NCBI RefSeq assembly: GCF_003048875.2
Contig: NZ_CP049264.1
Coordinates: forward strand, 1,302,001 to 1,366,000
Direction: 5' to 3'
DNA length: 64,000 bases
From: Campylobacter concisus
GTDB taxonomy: Bacteria; Campylobacterota; Campylobacteria; Campylobacterales; Campylobacteraceae
Below, in pieces: positions 43,663 through 53,399 of the stretch. The position numbers and the translations under genes are program-made. The notes beneath the pieces were generated by a model, which worked only from the letters and a program-made list of their open reading frames with translations, made no database searches and had not been told where the DNA came from. The first letter of the stretch is position 1. Each line of letters starts with the position of its first letter.

Positions 43663-45495
43663 TTACTTTAATATCACCGAACTCTCTTGCAGTTTTTCTA
43701 GCTTTAAAATTTGCTCATTTGGCTTTGCCTTTAGGCGCTCAAGCATCGCTATTTTTTGGGCGTAAATTTCATTAAATTCGGTCTTTATATCAAGCAAAGT
43801 TTTATTTAAAAAAGAGTTATTTGAGCACATAAGATCGTCAAATTCATAAAGGCTAAAGGCATTTAGCATGCGCTCATAAACCTCTTTTGCGCTTGGGATG
43901 TAGAGTGGCGTGCCCATTTGCAGGTGCGAATTTAGCGAGTTTTCGATCTTTTGCTTTAAAAAATAAACCGCAAGTTTAAGTGCATTTTCGTAGTTTGACG
44001 CAACCTTTACGTCAAGCTTTTCAAAAAAGAGCGATATCTTTTGCGTCGCCTTAAATTTGGCATTTTCATACTCTCTTAAGAAATTCTCATAGGTCCTGCC
44101 AGCGTAGGTATTTATCGATTTTGTCTCGTAGTTTGAGGCAAACTCATCAAATGGATTAAAGCTCTCATAGCGAGATTTGTAAACGAAAAGCTCATCTTCT
44201 AAGCTTTTATAAAGCTCATCAAAAGCCGATATGATCTCATTTTCAAGCCCTTTTAGATCTCTTTTGTAGCGTTTAAAAAATTTAGAAAATACGACGTCTT
44301 CATAGATGAGCTTTGAAAAGACCTCGTCCGTGTCAAGGCTTATCATCTCAAAATTTTCTCGCTTATAAATTTCTTTGTTTAAAAGCGTCTTTGATGGGTT
44401 AAATTTTGTCCTAGAAAATGGCTTAAGCAGCTTAAAAACTTCATCGCTTGCAAGCTTGATAGCCTCGCTCATATCGCTGTATCGCAGGGCTATTTTAGGC
44501 TTAAACTCCTCTTTTATAGCTTCTAGTTTTTCTTCAAGCGTGGCATTAAATTTATCCAAAATTTCATCAGCTGCGCTATAAACTTTTAGGCGGTTTTCTT
44601 GCTCGCTAATCAAAAAATTTACTATCTTTTTCGCCCTTGCTTTTATGAAATTTTCTTTAAAGCTCGCGTTTAAAAACGTCTCTTTTATCGCACTTAGTGC
44701 TTTAGCGAAATTTGAGCTTTCTAGCTCGCTCTTGTTTTCATTTGTGATGCCATTGAGCGCCTGCTTTGACGAGATAGCGATGATATCTTCAAACAGCTCG
44801 CCGTAAGTTTGTCTAGCGTGCTTTAGCAAGCTTTCAAGCTCGTACTTACTTAGCTTATCCTTTTGGTTGATGAAGCAAAGTGCCTTTAGATCGTTTGTCT
44901 TTAAAATTTCTTCTACGCTTTCAAGCTCGCTAGCCTTTGCTGCGTTGTTTGCGAGGCTTAGCCAGATCGCGCCGCAAACCTTTTTTAGCGTGTTTTTGGT
45001 CTCTTTCGTGTCGGCATCTCGTAGCGAGTTTAGCCCGGGCGTGTCGATGAAATTTACCTCTTTTAAAATTTCGCTTGGCGCATAAAGTGTCATGCTTTTT
45101 ATCTGCTCGCTCATGGCGTTTAGCTCTGTAAGCTCGCTGCTAGCTAGCAAGCTCTCGCTACCATTTGTAAATTTCACGCTAAGAAGCGGCATCTTTGCAA
45201 ATTTTAGCCGCACAGCCTTTGCCGTGACAGGCGTTAGACCTGATGGCAAGATGTTTTGTCCAAGCAGAGCGTTTAAAAATGTTGATTTGCCACTTGAAAA
45301 CTGCCCTATAACAGCGATTAGAGGCGGCTCATTTAGAGTGTCGATTAGTAAATTTAGGCTCTCTTTTATCTCATCGCTTGCGTGCAGGCTTGGATCATTT
45401 AGCTCATTTACTAGCCTTGCTAGCTCGCCCTTAAAGTCGCTTGTAAAAACCTTAAAATATCTCGCCTTATAGGCATTTATAAACTCGTTAAAAAT
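43663..45495 (-). CDS. dynamin-like GTPase, second gene of the pair (ATT start)
   Basis: Membrane-remodelling large GTPase of the type studied as the DLP1/DLP2 pair of C. jejuni. The P-loop GQFSSGKST lies at about 45330-45305, followed by the G3 motif NFIDTPGLN and G4 INQKDKL, then a long helical stalk. The frame is open from a TAG at 45501-45499 and contains no ATG, GTG or TTG before the P-loop; the first ATG/GTG-type start further down would remove it. I place the start at ATT 45495-45493, which has AGGGGAG seven bases upstream. That gives 610 residues. A +1 slip at UUU-UAA of the upstream gene is the alternative. It overlaps that gene by eight bases. Confidence 0.8.
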   Translation of the reverse strand: MFNEFINAYKARYFKVFTSDFKGELARLVNELNDPSLHASDEIKESLNLLIDTLNEPPLIAVIGQFSSGKSTFLNALLGQNILPSGLTPVTAKAVRLKFAKMPLLSVKFTNGSESLLASSELTELNAMSEQIKSMTLYAPSEILKEVNFIDTPGLNSLRDADTKETKNTLKKVCGAIWLSLANNAAKASELESVEEILKTNDLKALCFINQKDKLSKYELESLLKHARQTYGELFEDIIAISSKQALNGITNENKSELESSNFAKALSAIKETFLNASFKENFIKARAKKIVNFLISEQENRLKVYSAADEILDKFNATLEEKLEAIKEEFKPKIALRYSDMSEAIKLASDEVFKLLKPFSRTKFNPSKTLLNKEIYKRENFEMISLDTDEVFSKLIYEDVVFSKFFKRYKRDLKGLENEIISAFDELYKSLEDELFVYKSRYESFNPFDEFASNYETKSINTYAGRTYENFLREYENAKFKATQKISLFFEKLDVKVASNYENALKLAVYFLKQKIENSLNSHLQMGTPLYIPSAKEVYERMLNAFSLYEFDDLMCSNNSFLNKTLLDIKTEFNEIYAQKIAMLERLKAKPNEQILKLEKLQESSVILK

Positions 45496-47569
45496 TTTCT
45501 AGCTCCCCTAAAAGCGAGCAAATTTCATCTTGCAAGGCGTTTTGCTCTTTTAGTTTTAAAAGTGAGTTTTGATTTTGCGAGCTAAGCTTTTCTAGCTCAC
45601 GATCTAGCTCTTTTAGCCTCTTATCAAGCGTGGCTTTTTGAGCGCTTTCATAGGTTTTTATGAGATTTAAAAGGCGATTTTTTTCATGATCAGTTAAAAT
45701 TTCACAAAATTGAGAGATGTTTTTATATTTTAGCAAGCCCTCTTTTAAGCTTAAAAGTGCTTCACTTGCGTCATTTGAAATTTTCGCTCTAAATGCAGCT
45801 AAAAGCTCCTTAAATTCAAGCTTTACGCCCATTTGCTCTAAAAAGTCATTGATGCTAAAAATCTCATCTTTGCTCATCACATAATCATCAAAATTTAAAG
45901 CGATATTTTGCTCGCATGATCTTGTTTGCACTAAAGTTTCGTTTCTAGCCTCTCTCATAAGTGCCATCACACCGTCGCGAAGCGTTGTTTTTGCGATTTG
46001 TTCTAGGCGCTCAAAATTTAAGCTTTGCTTTTTGCTTTTGCAGTAGGCTATCTCGCTTTTTACCTTATCGTTTAGGTTTTGTAAAAGCGTCTCAAGCCCC
46101 ATTTTATAGATGTTTTTGGTATTGCTACTTTCAAGCTTTGCAAGCTCGTTTTTGGTTAGGCTTTCAAGTTTAGAGAAATTTTCACTAAGTGCGTTTTTGA
46201 CGCTTGCCTGCTCATTTTGAAGCTTTTTAAGCTCCACTTCATAAGCTTTGAGCGACAAAATTTCAGCCTTAGTGGCCTCAAGCTTGCTATTTAGGATATT
46301 TTTTAGCTCCTTTTGATACGAGCTTAAGATAAGGGCTGATTTTTTAGAGTTTTTGCCAAAGAGCACCTCGTAAAGGTAGTCCTTAAACTCCTCTACACCG
46401 CTATTTGCAGCGCCTTCTAAGTAGCTTTTTGCACTAAGCGCAAAATAATCAATCTCAACGCCATTTATCTGCTCACCGATCGCTTTTTTTGTGTAGTTTA
46501 GCGTCTCGTTTAGCTCTTTAGCGCTTAGCTCATCAGCGTGAGTTAGCACCACAGCAAGCCTTACGATATGCGAGTTTTCGAGGCATTTTTTTAAAAATAG
46601 AGCGTCTTTTTGCGTGGCACTTTGTGAGGCGTTCATGAGGTGAGCCAAAAGGTCGCACTCCCTCATAAAATTTGTAGTGATCTGCTCTCTTAAAACCACC
46701 GCATCATCGATGCCTGGCGTGTCTATGATGCAGACGTTGTCTTTTAAAAGCTCCAAGTCGTCATAAAGCTCTACGCTTTTTACGAGATTTGCTGTTTTTG
46801 AGCTTGATGATGTGTAGTTTTTTATCTCATCTATGCCGATATCTACGCTTTTGCTTGGTAAATTTTCACTTGGTATGCCAAGTGCTAAAAGCTCATCTAA
46901 GGTGTAAAAATTTACCCTTGCAAAGCTATCTTTGGAGTATTTTAAAATGGTTAAATTTATCGTTTCTGGCACGTTTGAAGCGCCAAGGACGGGTTTGTTT
47001 AAAAGGGCGTTTAAAAGGGTTGATTTGCCAGAGTTTATGACGCCGCTTGCTGCTATGTTAAAAAGTGTTTCGTTTGATCTTTTTTTGGCTGCCGCAAGTG
47101 CCTCTAAAAAAGTTTTTTCATTATCAAGCAAGCTTGCTTTTTCGTTTATCTCATTTAAAAAGTCTAGGTTTTTATGGAAGTGATCTTTTGGCTTGGTATG
47201 AGAAATTTTAGCCTCATTGGCGCCTTTGTTTTTGCTTATGATCTTTTCTAAAAAGGCAAATTTCTCATCATCTATGATCTTTTCATCACGCAATATTTCT
47301 AGGTATTTTACTATCTCATCGATTGAAATTTTAGCCTTATTTAACGCTTTAAGAGTTGCAAGCTGTGCACTTTGTATGCTAAATATATCAAGCTCAACCT
47401 TAAGCCTTTTTAGCACCGCTCTAAACTCATCAAGCGCCATAAACTGATCTAAATTTCTCTCGTCGCAAACCAAAAGAAGAGCTAGCAGATCTGGGTAAAA
47501 TGGCACGCTAGCAGCAGCATTTGTATAAATTTTATTTGCACGCCAAGCCTGTTTTAAAAACTCATCCAT
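45488..47569 (-). CDS. dynamin-like GTPase, first gene of the pair
   Basis: 693 residues. G domain with P-loop ASGVINSGKSTLLNALLN (about 166-183), G2 Thr, G3 CIIDTPGIDDA and G4 VVLTHADEL, then long coiled helices (KLQNEQASVKNALSENFSKLES...). The first 110 residues form a helical region before the G domain. Bacterial dynamin pairs tether or remodel membranes as heteromers; the C. jejuni pair assembles as a tetramer. ATG 47567-47569 follows AAGAG. The C-terminus ends in TTT-TAA at 45493-45488, within the ribosome-binding region of the second gene. Confidence 0.88.
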   Translation of the reverse strand: MDEFLKQAWRANKIYTNAAASVPFYPDLLALLLVCDERNLDQFMALDEFRAVLKRLKVELDIFSIQSAQLATLKALNKAKISIDEIVKYLEILRDEKIIDDEKFAFLEKIISKNKGANEAKISHTKPKDHFHKNLDFLNEINEKASLLDNEKTFLEALAAAKKRSNETLFNIAASGVINSGKSTLLNALLNKPVLGASNVPETINLTILKYSKDSFARVNFYTLDELLALGIPSENLPSKSVDIGIDEIKNYTSSSSKTANLVKSVELYDDLELLKDNVCIIDTPGIDDAVVLREQITTNFMRECDLLAHLMNASQSATQKDALFLKKCLENSHIVRLAVVLTHADELSAKELNETLNYTKKAIGEQINGVEIDYFALSAKSYLEGAANSGVEEFKDYLYEVLFGKNSKKSALILSSYQKELKNILNSKLEATKAEILSLKAYEVELKKLQNEQASVKNALSENFSKLESLTKNELAKLESSNTKNIYKMGLETLLQNLNDKVKSEIAYCKSKKQSLNFERLEQIAKTTLRDGVMALMREARNETLVQTRSCEQNIALNFDDYVMSKDEIFSINDFLEQMGVKLEFKELLAAFRAKISNDASEALLSLKEGLLKYKNISQFCEILTDHEKNRLLNLIKTYESAQKATLDKRLKELDRELEKLSSQNQNSLLKLKEQNALQDEICSLLGELENF

Positions 47570-47837
47570 AAAGACTCTTTTTGTTAATATTTTGGGATTT
47601 TATTAAATTTTTACTTATGAAGCTATCAAAAAATGAGGATGGCGCTCAAGCAAAAAGATATAAGAGAACTTCGCACAGTTACAAAAAATAGTATCAAAAA
47701 AGCACTGAGTTTTTGTTACAAGTAAAATACAGCTTTAGCTTCCAAAATATCGAATTTGCTCTTATTCGAATGAGCTATAGCATGCTTTTAAAATGTAATA
47801 CTTTTAAACTTAAAGATATTTATTTTAGTAGCAAAAT

Positions 47838-48584
47838 TTATCTTGCGTAAAACATCGCAACCAAACCGCGGTTTATATCTTTAGTATCACCATCATCTAT
47901 CTTTGTAACCTTTGAGATGCCCACACTTTTATCGCTATTTATCGTGAAAGTGAGTTCAATAACTCTCTCATTTACCTTTCTAGCATTTCCACCAAAATAG
48001 ATCACTTCTGGCTCTTTTTGCGAGTAGTAGGCGGCATATTTGCTTTGGGCTACGACGTTGTCAAAGACCCATTTTTGTTTGATATCTAAATTTTGAGCAA
48101 GCTCATTTTTAAACTCAAGGTCGCAGCTAACAGAGGCTAGGTAGCCAGCATTTTCTTTTGTCGGATCAAATTTACAGTGCTTGTTTACGATTGATAAAAT
48201 AGTCTCTTTGTCTATGCTTTTACCACTTTTTAATATGCTATTTGCGCTATCAAGTGCTAGCTCCAGGCTGTTATCAACTCTTTTTTGCTGAGCAGCTTTT
48301 GCATTATTTAGAGCTTTTATGTAGCCGCTATTTTTTCTTTCAAACTCATCTTCAAGTACATTTTTTCCTACCACGCAGCTTACTTTAACCACTTTTTTAT
48401 CGTCGCTACTGATGTCTTGCCACTGGGTGCTTGTACAGCCTTTAAAGCTATCTATCGCTGAGCCTATTGTTATTGATTTGTTACCTTTTAAAATGTAGTT
48501 TTTTACAATGCCTATGTTGCTTTCCTTGCAGCCCACTAATAATAAAAGTGCGCTAAATCCTAGAAATAGAGCCTTTTTCATCAT
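47838..48584 (-). CDS. lipoprotein of unknown function
   Basis: 248 residues. Start at ATG 48582-48584 (MMKKALFLG), after AAAAGG; an upstream in-frame ATG would add a hydrophilic stretch before the signal. The signal peptide ends in the lipobox LLVGC, so the protein is lipidated by Lgt and Lsp and anchored in a membrane. The mature part has a conserved-looking FKGCTSTQWQDISSDDKKVVKVSC, a helical middle (KALNNAKAAQQKRVDNSLE) and a C-terminal beta region (ERVIELTFTINSDKSVGISKV). Four further cysteines could form disulfides. No family recognised. The 268 bases between it and the dynamin gene hold no convincing gene. Confidence 0.8.
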   Translation of the reverse strand: MMKKALFLGFSALLLLVGCKESNIGIVKNYILKGNKSITIGSAIDSFKGCTSTQWQDISSDDKKVVKVSCVVGKNVLEDEFERKNSGYIKALNNAKAAQQKRVDNSLELALDSANSILKSGKSIDKETILSIVNKHCKFDPTKENAGYLASVSCDLEFKNELAQNLDIKQKWVFDNVVAQSKYAAYYSQKEPEVIYFGGNARKVNERVIELTFTINSDKSVGISKVTKIDDGDTKDINRGLVAMFYAR

Positions 48585-48774
48585 TTTACCTTTTTGTAAA
48601 TTTGACAAAATAGTACCAAACTAAAGTTTAAATTATTATGATTTTATTAAAATAAATTACATAAATATAATTTATTAAAATAATTATTGAAAATTTAAGC
48701 TTGAAATAGCGCAAATTTGTATTGTTTTAAAAATTTAAAAATAGGAAATTTTAAATAAAAGGTTTTGAAGAAAA

Positions 48775-49785
48775 TTATAGATCTAGCTCAAATTTCTTAA
48801 AACTAACCCTTGGATTTATAGTTAGCTTATCATGTGAGATAAACTCTTTTTTTAGGTATTTTTCGCGACCAGCTCTTGCTATCATCAGCGCATTATCAGA
48901 GCAAAACGCAATTGGTGCTAGCAAAAGCTCGCACTCATTTTTTTGACAAAGAGTTTCAAGCCTTTTGCGTAAATTTAAATTTGCGCTCGCTCCACCAACA
49001 ACGCCAAAGCGCTTGAAATTTCTTAGCGTAAAAACCCTTTCAAGCTTATTTAAGATGTGCTCACAAGCCGTATTTTCAAAGGCGTAGCAAATATCTGAGA
49101 TATCTTTTTGTGTGATAGTTTCAAGCTTTGAAATTTCAACTCTTACTTGGTTTTTAAGCCCTGAAAAGCTGTATTCAAGGCGTTTGTCGTGAAGAAGTGG
49201 GACGGTAAATTTAAATCTCTCTTTATCCTCACACAAAAGTGCGTTTTGCTGCACCACAGCACCTCCTGGATAGCCAAGATCGAGCATCTTTGCCACCTTG
49301 TCAAAGCTCTCACCAAAGCTATCATCGCTTGTGCTTGCAAGCTCTGTAATCTCGCCATTTTCGTTAATCTCAAGTATCATCGTATGTCCGCCACTAACTA
49401 GCAAAACGCCAAGCGGAAAGGTGGCTTCATGGTCTAAAAATAGCGAGTAGATGTGGCCAACTAGGTGATTTACGGCGATTAGTGGGATATTTAGGGCGAT
49501 GCTTAGCGATTTTGCCATGCTCACACCTCCTATCAGGCTCACGCTTAGCCCTGGCTCGTTTGTCACGGCGATCGCGTTTATATCTTTTAAATTTGGCAAG
49601 ATATCGTTTAAAAGTGCTGGTAGCGCCTTTGTGTGAAGCCTCGCTGCAAGCTCTGGGACCACGCCACCAAAGATAGCGTGCTCCTCTTCTTGCGAGATCT
49701 TTTTATAATAAATTTGCTCTAGCGTGCTTTCATCTATGAGCGCAACAGAGCTGTCATCGCAGCTGCTTTCTATGCCAAGTATCAT
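48775..49785 (-). CDS. tsaD: tRNA N6-threonylcarbamoyladenosine synthase TsaD
   Basis: Catalytic subunit of t6A37 synthesis on ANN-decoding tRNAs, with TsaB and TsaE encoded elsewhere. 336 residues; metal-binding HLVGHIYSLF (HxxxH, about 110-119), N-terminal ILGIESSCDDSSVALI, GGVVPELAARLH and LLVSGGHTMIL. ATG overlaps the stop of the peptidase gene (ATGA). This tsaD-pgp1 neighbourhood is shared with C. jejuni. Confidence 0.96.
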   Translation of the reverse strand: MILGIESSCDDSSVALIDESTLEQIYYKKISQEEEHAIFGGVVPELAARLHTKALPALLNDILPNLKDINAIAVTNEPGLSVSLIGGVSMAKSLSIALNIPLIAVNHLVGHIYSLFLDHEATFPLGVLLVSGGHTMILEINENGEITELASTSDDSFGESFDKVAKMLDLGYPGGAVVQQNALLCEDKERFKFTVPLLHDKRLEYSFSGLKNQVRVEISKLETITQKDISDICYAFENTACEHILNKLERVFTLRNFKRFGVVGGASANLNLRKRLETLCQKNECELLLAPIAFCSDNALMIARAGREKYLKKEFISHDKLTINPRVSFKKFELDL

Positions 49786-51080
49786 CTAAACTCCGCTAGT
49801 ATCATGCCGGCAAATTTCTCTTTGCCATTTTCGCTTTTATAAAACTCAACTCGGTAAATTTTGCCATCTTTATCTATGCTATAGCTTTTGTTTAGGCTGT
49901 TTTTATCGATATCTTGCTCGCTTTCATCAACACTTTTTGTGCCGTACCCTATGACATTTACGCGCACGTTTTTGAGCGATTTTACCTTAAAGTTCTTTTT
50001 AACGCTAAATTTATCGCCACTTTTTAGCACAAGCTCGTTGCCATCGCCCAAGAGAGAAATTTTATCAAGCGGCTTTGCAAACTCGAAGTATTGCGGCTTT
50101 AGCCTTGTGACAGAGCGGTTGCCATACTGCACTTTGAAGCTATCTTTATCTTTTATAACGGCGATTAGTGGATTTGGCGAATGGTAGCTTAGCTCGCCCT
50201 TTTTAAATGGCACGAAGCTTATCACAGGCTTTAAATTTTTAAGGCTAAGAGCGTAGCTGTCAAACAGCTCAAGTCTGATCTCTTTTTCGATCGCCTTTTT
50301 CACGCTTTTGACATCGAGCTCAAAGGGCCTAGTAAAGCTAATGCCAGTCTTTTTCATATACTCCTCAATCGCTACTAGGTGATAATATGTCCTTTGCTCG
50401 GCGTTTAAATTTTTACTAGCTTCGTTTGCAAAGGCGGACTTGTTTTGCGTGATAGCGTAGTAGGTAAGGCTTTTTAGCATCTCTTTGTCGCCCAACGCTG
50501 TGTGCGTGTTTTTGACGTGATACTGATGTTTTGGGTCTATGAGGTGCTTATTTAGCACATCTTTTACGCTTGATGCGATACTTTCAAGCTCTGGGTACTT
50601 TGAGCCTGGCAGTGTGCTTTGGTCTATGATGCAGGTATTGCCCCATTTGTCTGGATTTTCGTCCTTGCTTATAAATTTATCTCTATAATATCCGCTGCCA
50701 TCGTGTAAATTTAAGATGAGAGTGACGTTTTTGTCGGTGATGACGTCTTTTATCTTCATCACTGAGTTGTAGTCTGGATCGTCCTTTTCGACATGGGCGA
50801 ATTTTCTATTCATATCACCCTTTGTGCCGCGACTTCGCTCGATGATACTTGGGAAATTTAAATTTGGCACGACCCAAAGCGAGCCTTTTGTGATGTTGTA
50901 GTCAGTCGCCACGATAGAGGCCGCCAAAAAACCGCCTGGCTCGTCGCCTTGTATGCCACCGATTAAGAGCATAGTATTACTACTTGGCTCACCTTTTTTG
51001 ATAAGTGCATAGTCCAGTGCGCTTGCATTTGCAAGGCTTGCAGCCGCAAGAGCTGCTAAAAAAAGTCTAAATTTACGCAT
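49782..51080 (-). CDS. pgp1: peptidoglycan DL-carboxypeptidase Pgp1/Csd4 (M99/M14-like)
   Basis: Trims tripeptide stems to dipeptides in the murein and so sets helical cell shape. 432 residues with a signal peptide (MRKFRLFLAALAAASLANA). The zinc site of the family is visible as IQGDEPGG (Gln and Glu, unusual in having Gln) and LNLHDGSGYY (His), with NRKFAHVEKD nearby; two C-terminal beta domains follow. The start overlaps the permease stop as TAATG. Assignment rests on the Gln-type zinc motif and the neighbouring tsaD. Confidence 0.92.
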   Translation of the reverse strand: MRKFRLFLAALAAASLANASALDYALIKKGEPSSNTMLLIGGIQGDEPGGFLAASIVATDYNITKGSLWVVPNLNFPSIIERSRGTKGDMNRKFAHVEKDDPDYNSVMKIKDVITDKNVTLILNLHDGSGYYRDKFISKDENPDKWGNTCIIDQSTLPGSKYPELESIASSVKDVLNKHLIDPKHQYHVKNTHTALGDKEMLKSLTYYAITQNKSAFANEASKNLNAEQRTYYHLVAIEEYMKKTGISFTRPFELDVKSVKKAIEKEIRLELFDSYALSLKNLKPVISFVPFKKGELSYHSPNPLIAVIKDKDSFKVQYGNRSVTRLKPQYFEFAKPLDKISLLGDGNELVLKSGDKFSVKKNFKVKSLKNVRVNVIGYGTKSVDESEQDIDKNSLNKSYSIDKDGKIYRVEFYKSENGKEKFAGMILAEFR

Positions 51081-52315
51081 TAATATCCTTCGTAATGCTT
51101 TGTTTTTGGCAAAAGCAAATTTAAAACTATACCAGTAACCGCGCCAAGTCCGATACCTGAAAATTTAACCGCTCCAAGGTCAAGCACCATGCCGCCGATG
51201 GCAAAGATGAAGATGAGGGCTACGATTATCATATTTCTAGGATCGGCAAGATCGACTCTGTTTTTTATAAGTGTCTCCATGCCAACGCTTGCGATGATAC
51301 CAAAAAGTAGCAGCATGATGCCGCCAATGACTGGAGCTGGGATGGTTGAGAGCACTGCGCCAAGCTTGCCAACAAAGGCTAGCACGATAGCAGTGATCGC
51401 TGCAAAGGTCATGATCGCTGGATTATACGCTTTTGTAAGGCTAACTGCGCCTGTGACCTCTGAGTAGGTGGTGTTTGGCGGACCACCAAAGGCAGCAGCT
51501 AGCGAGGTGGCTAGGCCGTCGCCTAAAAGGGTGTTTTTAAGCCCTGGATTTTTCAAAAAATCCTCTTTTGTGACGTTTGAGATAGCGAGCATATCGCCGA
51601 TGTGCTCGATCGCTGGGGCGATGGCGATAGGTATCATGTAGATGATCGCTTCAAGTTCAAATTTTGGTGCGCTAAAGCTTGGCACTCTAAACCAAGGGGC
51701 GTTTGCGATGGCGCTAAAATCAACCATGCCAAAGCAGTAAGCCACGATGTAGCCAGCGATGATGCCAAGCAGGATCGGTATGAGCCTAAACATCCCCCGT
51801 CCTAGCATCATGACAACGATAGTGGCGATAAGCGAGGTGGCTGCTACCATCATAGCTACGTTTTGGGTGTAGGTCTGGGTAGCTGAAGTAGCCATCTTAA
51901 CGGCATTTGGAGCTAGTATCAGACCTATGGTCATGATGACAGGACCAACGACAACTGGAGGCAAAATTTTATGCAAAATTTTCTCGCCGCCAAAGCGAAC
52001 CACAAGACTTAGCGCGACGTAGAAAAATCCAGCAAATATAACGCCACCCATAGTCACTGGTATGCCCCATTTTTCGATGCCGTACTGAAGCGGAGCGATG
52101 AAGGCAAACGAGCTTGCTAGAAAGATCGGCGGGACGTTTTTTCTAGTTATTAGCTGAAAAAGTAGCGTGCCAAGGCCAGCGGTAAAAAGCGCTACATTTG
52201 CATCAAGCCCCGTAAGGATAGGCACGAGCACGAGCGCGCCAAAGGCGACAAATAAAAACTGCACACCGATCAAGCTTTGCTTAAGATCAAATTTATACCC
52301 CTCATATCTTTGCAT
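51080..52315 (-). CDS. uracil/xanthine permease (NCS2 family)
   Basis: 411 residues with about 12-14 membrane segments. Family landmarks: FQFLFVAFGALVLVPILTGLD near the start, VGPVIMTIGLILAP, the substrate-site stretch AIAPAIEHIGDMLAISNV (with the His-Ile-Gly-Asp core) and GGPPNTTYSEVTGAVSLTK. Imports uracil or a purine with protons; UraA type is likely from length but specificity is inferred. It overlaps dxr by 14 bases and pgp1 by one. Confidence 0.9.
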   Translation of the reverse strand: MQRYEGYKFDLKQSLIGVQFLFVAFGALVLVPILTGLDANVALFTAGLGTLLFQLITRKNVPPIFLASSFAFIAPLQYGIEKWGIPVTMGGVIFAGFFYVALSLVVRFGGEKILHKILPPVVVGPVIMTIGLILAPNAVKMATSATQTYTQNVAMMVAATSLIATIVVMMLGRGMFRLIPILLGIIAGYIVAYCFGMVDFSAIANAPWFRVPSFSAPKFELEAIIYMIPIAIAPAIEHIGDMLAISNVTKEDFLKNPGLKNTLLGDGLATSLAAAFGGPPNTTYSEVTGAVSLTKAYNPAIMTFAAITAIVLAFVGKLGAVLSTIPAPVIGGIMLLLFGIIASVGMETLIKNRVDLADPRNMIIVALIFIFAIGGMVLDLGAVKFSGIGLGAVTGIVLNLLLPKTKHYEGY

Positions 52316-53399
52316 TTAGCATCCTTTTTGCGTATTCTCGAACCTCTTTATCAACTTCATAAATTTCATCTACGCTTGAAATTTTAAGACTCTTAAATTT
52401 TTTTGCTGAGCCTAAAATAAGCCTTGATATATCTAAAAATGAGCACTTTTTCTCTAAAAAGCTAAATACTCCAACCTCGTTTGCAGCGTTTATGACGACA
52501 CCTAGATCAGGACTAGCTAAGACTTCATCTTTTAGCGAAAAGACTGGATATTTTTTAGGGCTTATTTTATGAAATTTGATACTTTTTAGATCGAGTAAAT
52601 TTGCGTGCGAGACGATATTTTGCTCAACTTTTTCAAGCATAGCGTGCGCGATAGCTAGCTTCATATCTGCTCGCGAGAGATGCATCGTGCTTGAGCCATC
52701 GATAAATTCGACTATGGCGTGGATGGCTGAGGTTGGCTCTATCACGGCCTCGATATCTTTTATGCCATAAAGCCAGTAGGCCTCCATCACCTCAAAAAGC
52801 TTGTTTGTCATCGTCGCGCTATCAATCGTTATCTTTGCGCCCATATCCCAGTTTGGATGTTTTAGAGCGTCGCTTGGCGTAGCATCTTTTAGAAATTTGA
52901 TCGGTTTTTTATAAAATGCCCCACCGCTTGCTGTGATGATGAGCTTGCTTGGAGTTGTTTTATTTTCTAATAGAAATTTAAGCCCAAAATGCTCGCTATC
53001 AATGGGTAAAATTTCTCTTGTTTTTAAAAACTTGCCACCAACTACAAGGCTCTCTTTGTTTGCAAGTGCTAGCTTTTTACCAAGTGCTTGTATCTTTAGG
53101 CTAGGAGCAAGGCCAGCAAAGCCCACAAGGGCGTTTATCACCTTTTTTGAGCTTGAAATTTCAAGCATTTCTAGCAGTCCAGCCTCGCCAAAAAAGATGT
53201 TTTTAGCTTCAATGTTTTTTACATTTTTAGCTAGCTTTTCGTCGCCCACACAAACAAATTTTGGCTTAAATTTTAAAATTTGCTCATTTAGCAAAGCTAC
53301 GTTTTTAGCGCAGCTTAGCGCCTCAACCTCTACATTAAATTTTTCGCAAAGATTAAGAGCATTTTTACCGATCGAGCCAGTTGAGCCAAGTATTACCAC
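52302..53399 (-). CDS. dxr: 1-deoxy-D-xylulose-5-phosphate reductoisomerase
   Basis: Second step of the MEP isoprenoid pathway. NADPH-binding VILGSTGSIGKNAL at the N-terminus, then SEHFGLKFLL, TASGGAFYKKPIKFLKDATPSDALKHPNWDMGAKITIDSATMTNKLFEVMEAYWLYGI (metal and substrate site). I choose GTG 53399-53397 (MVILGSTGSIG), giving 365 residues, since family members begin directly with this strand; an in-frame TTG at 53411 would add four residues. It overlaps cdsA by seven bases. Confidence 0.95.
   Translation of the reverse strand: MVILGSTGSIGKNALNLCEKFNVEVEALSCAKNVALLNEQILKFKPKFVCVGDEKLAKNVKNIEAKNIFFGEAGLLEMLEISSSKKVINALVGFAGLAPSLKIQALGKKLALANKESLVVGGKFLKTREILPIDSEHFGLKFLLENKTTPSKLIITASGGAFYKKPIKFLKDATPSDALKHPNWDMGAKITIDSATMTNKLFEVMEAYWLYGIKDIEAVIEPTSAIHAIVEFIDGSSTMHLSRADMKLAIAHAMLEKVEQNIVSHANLLDLKSIKFHKISPKKYPVFSLKDEVLASPDLGVVINAANEVGVFSFLEKKCSFLDISRLILGSAKKFKSLKISSVDEIYEVDKEVREYAKRMLNAKI

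Noticed and set aside
47570-47837. Short frames between the lipoprotein and dynamin genes, such as a 30-codon frame near 47635
   Set aside because: Very short, no ribosome-binding site, no resemblance to a protein family.
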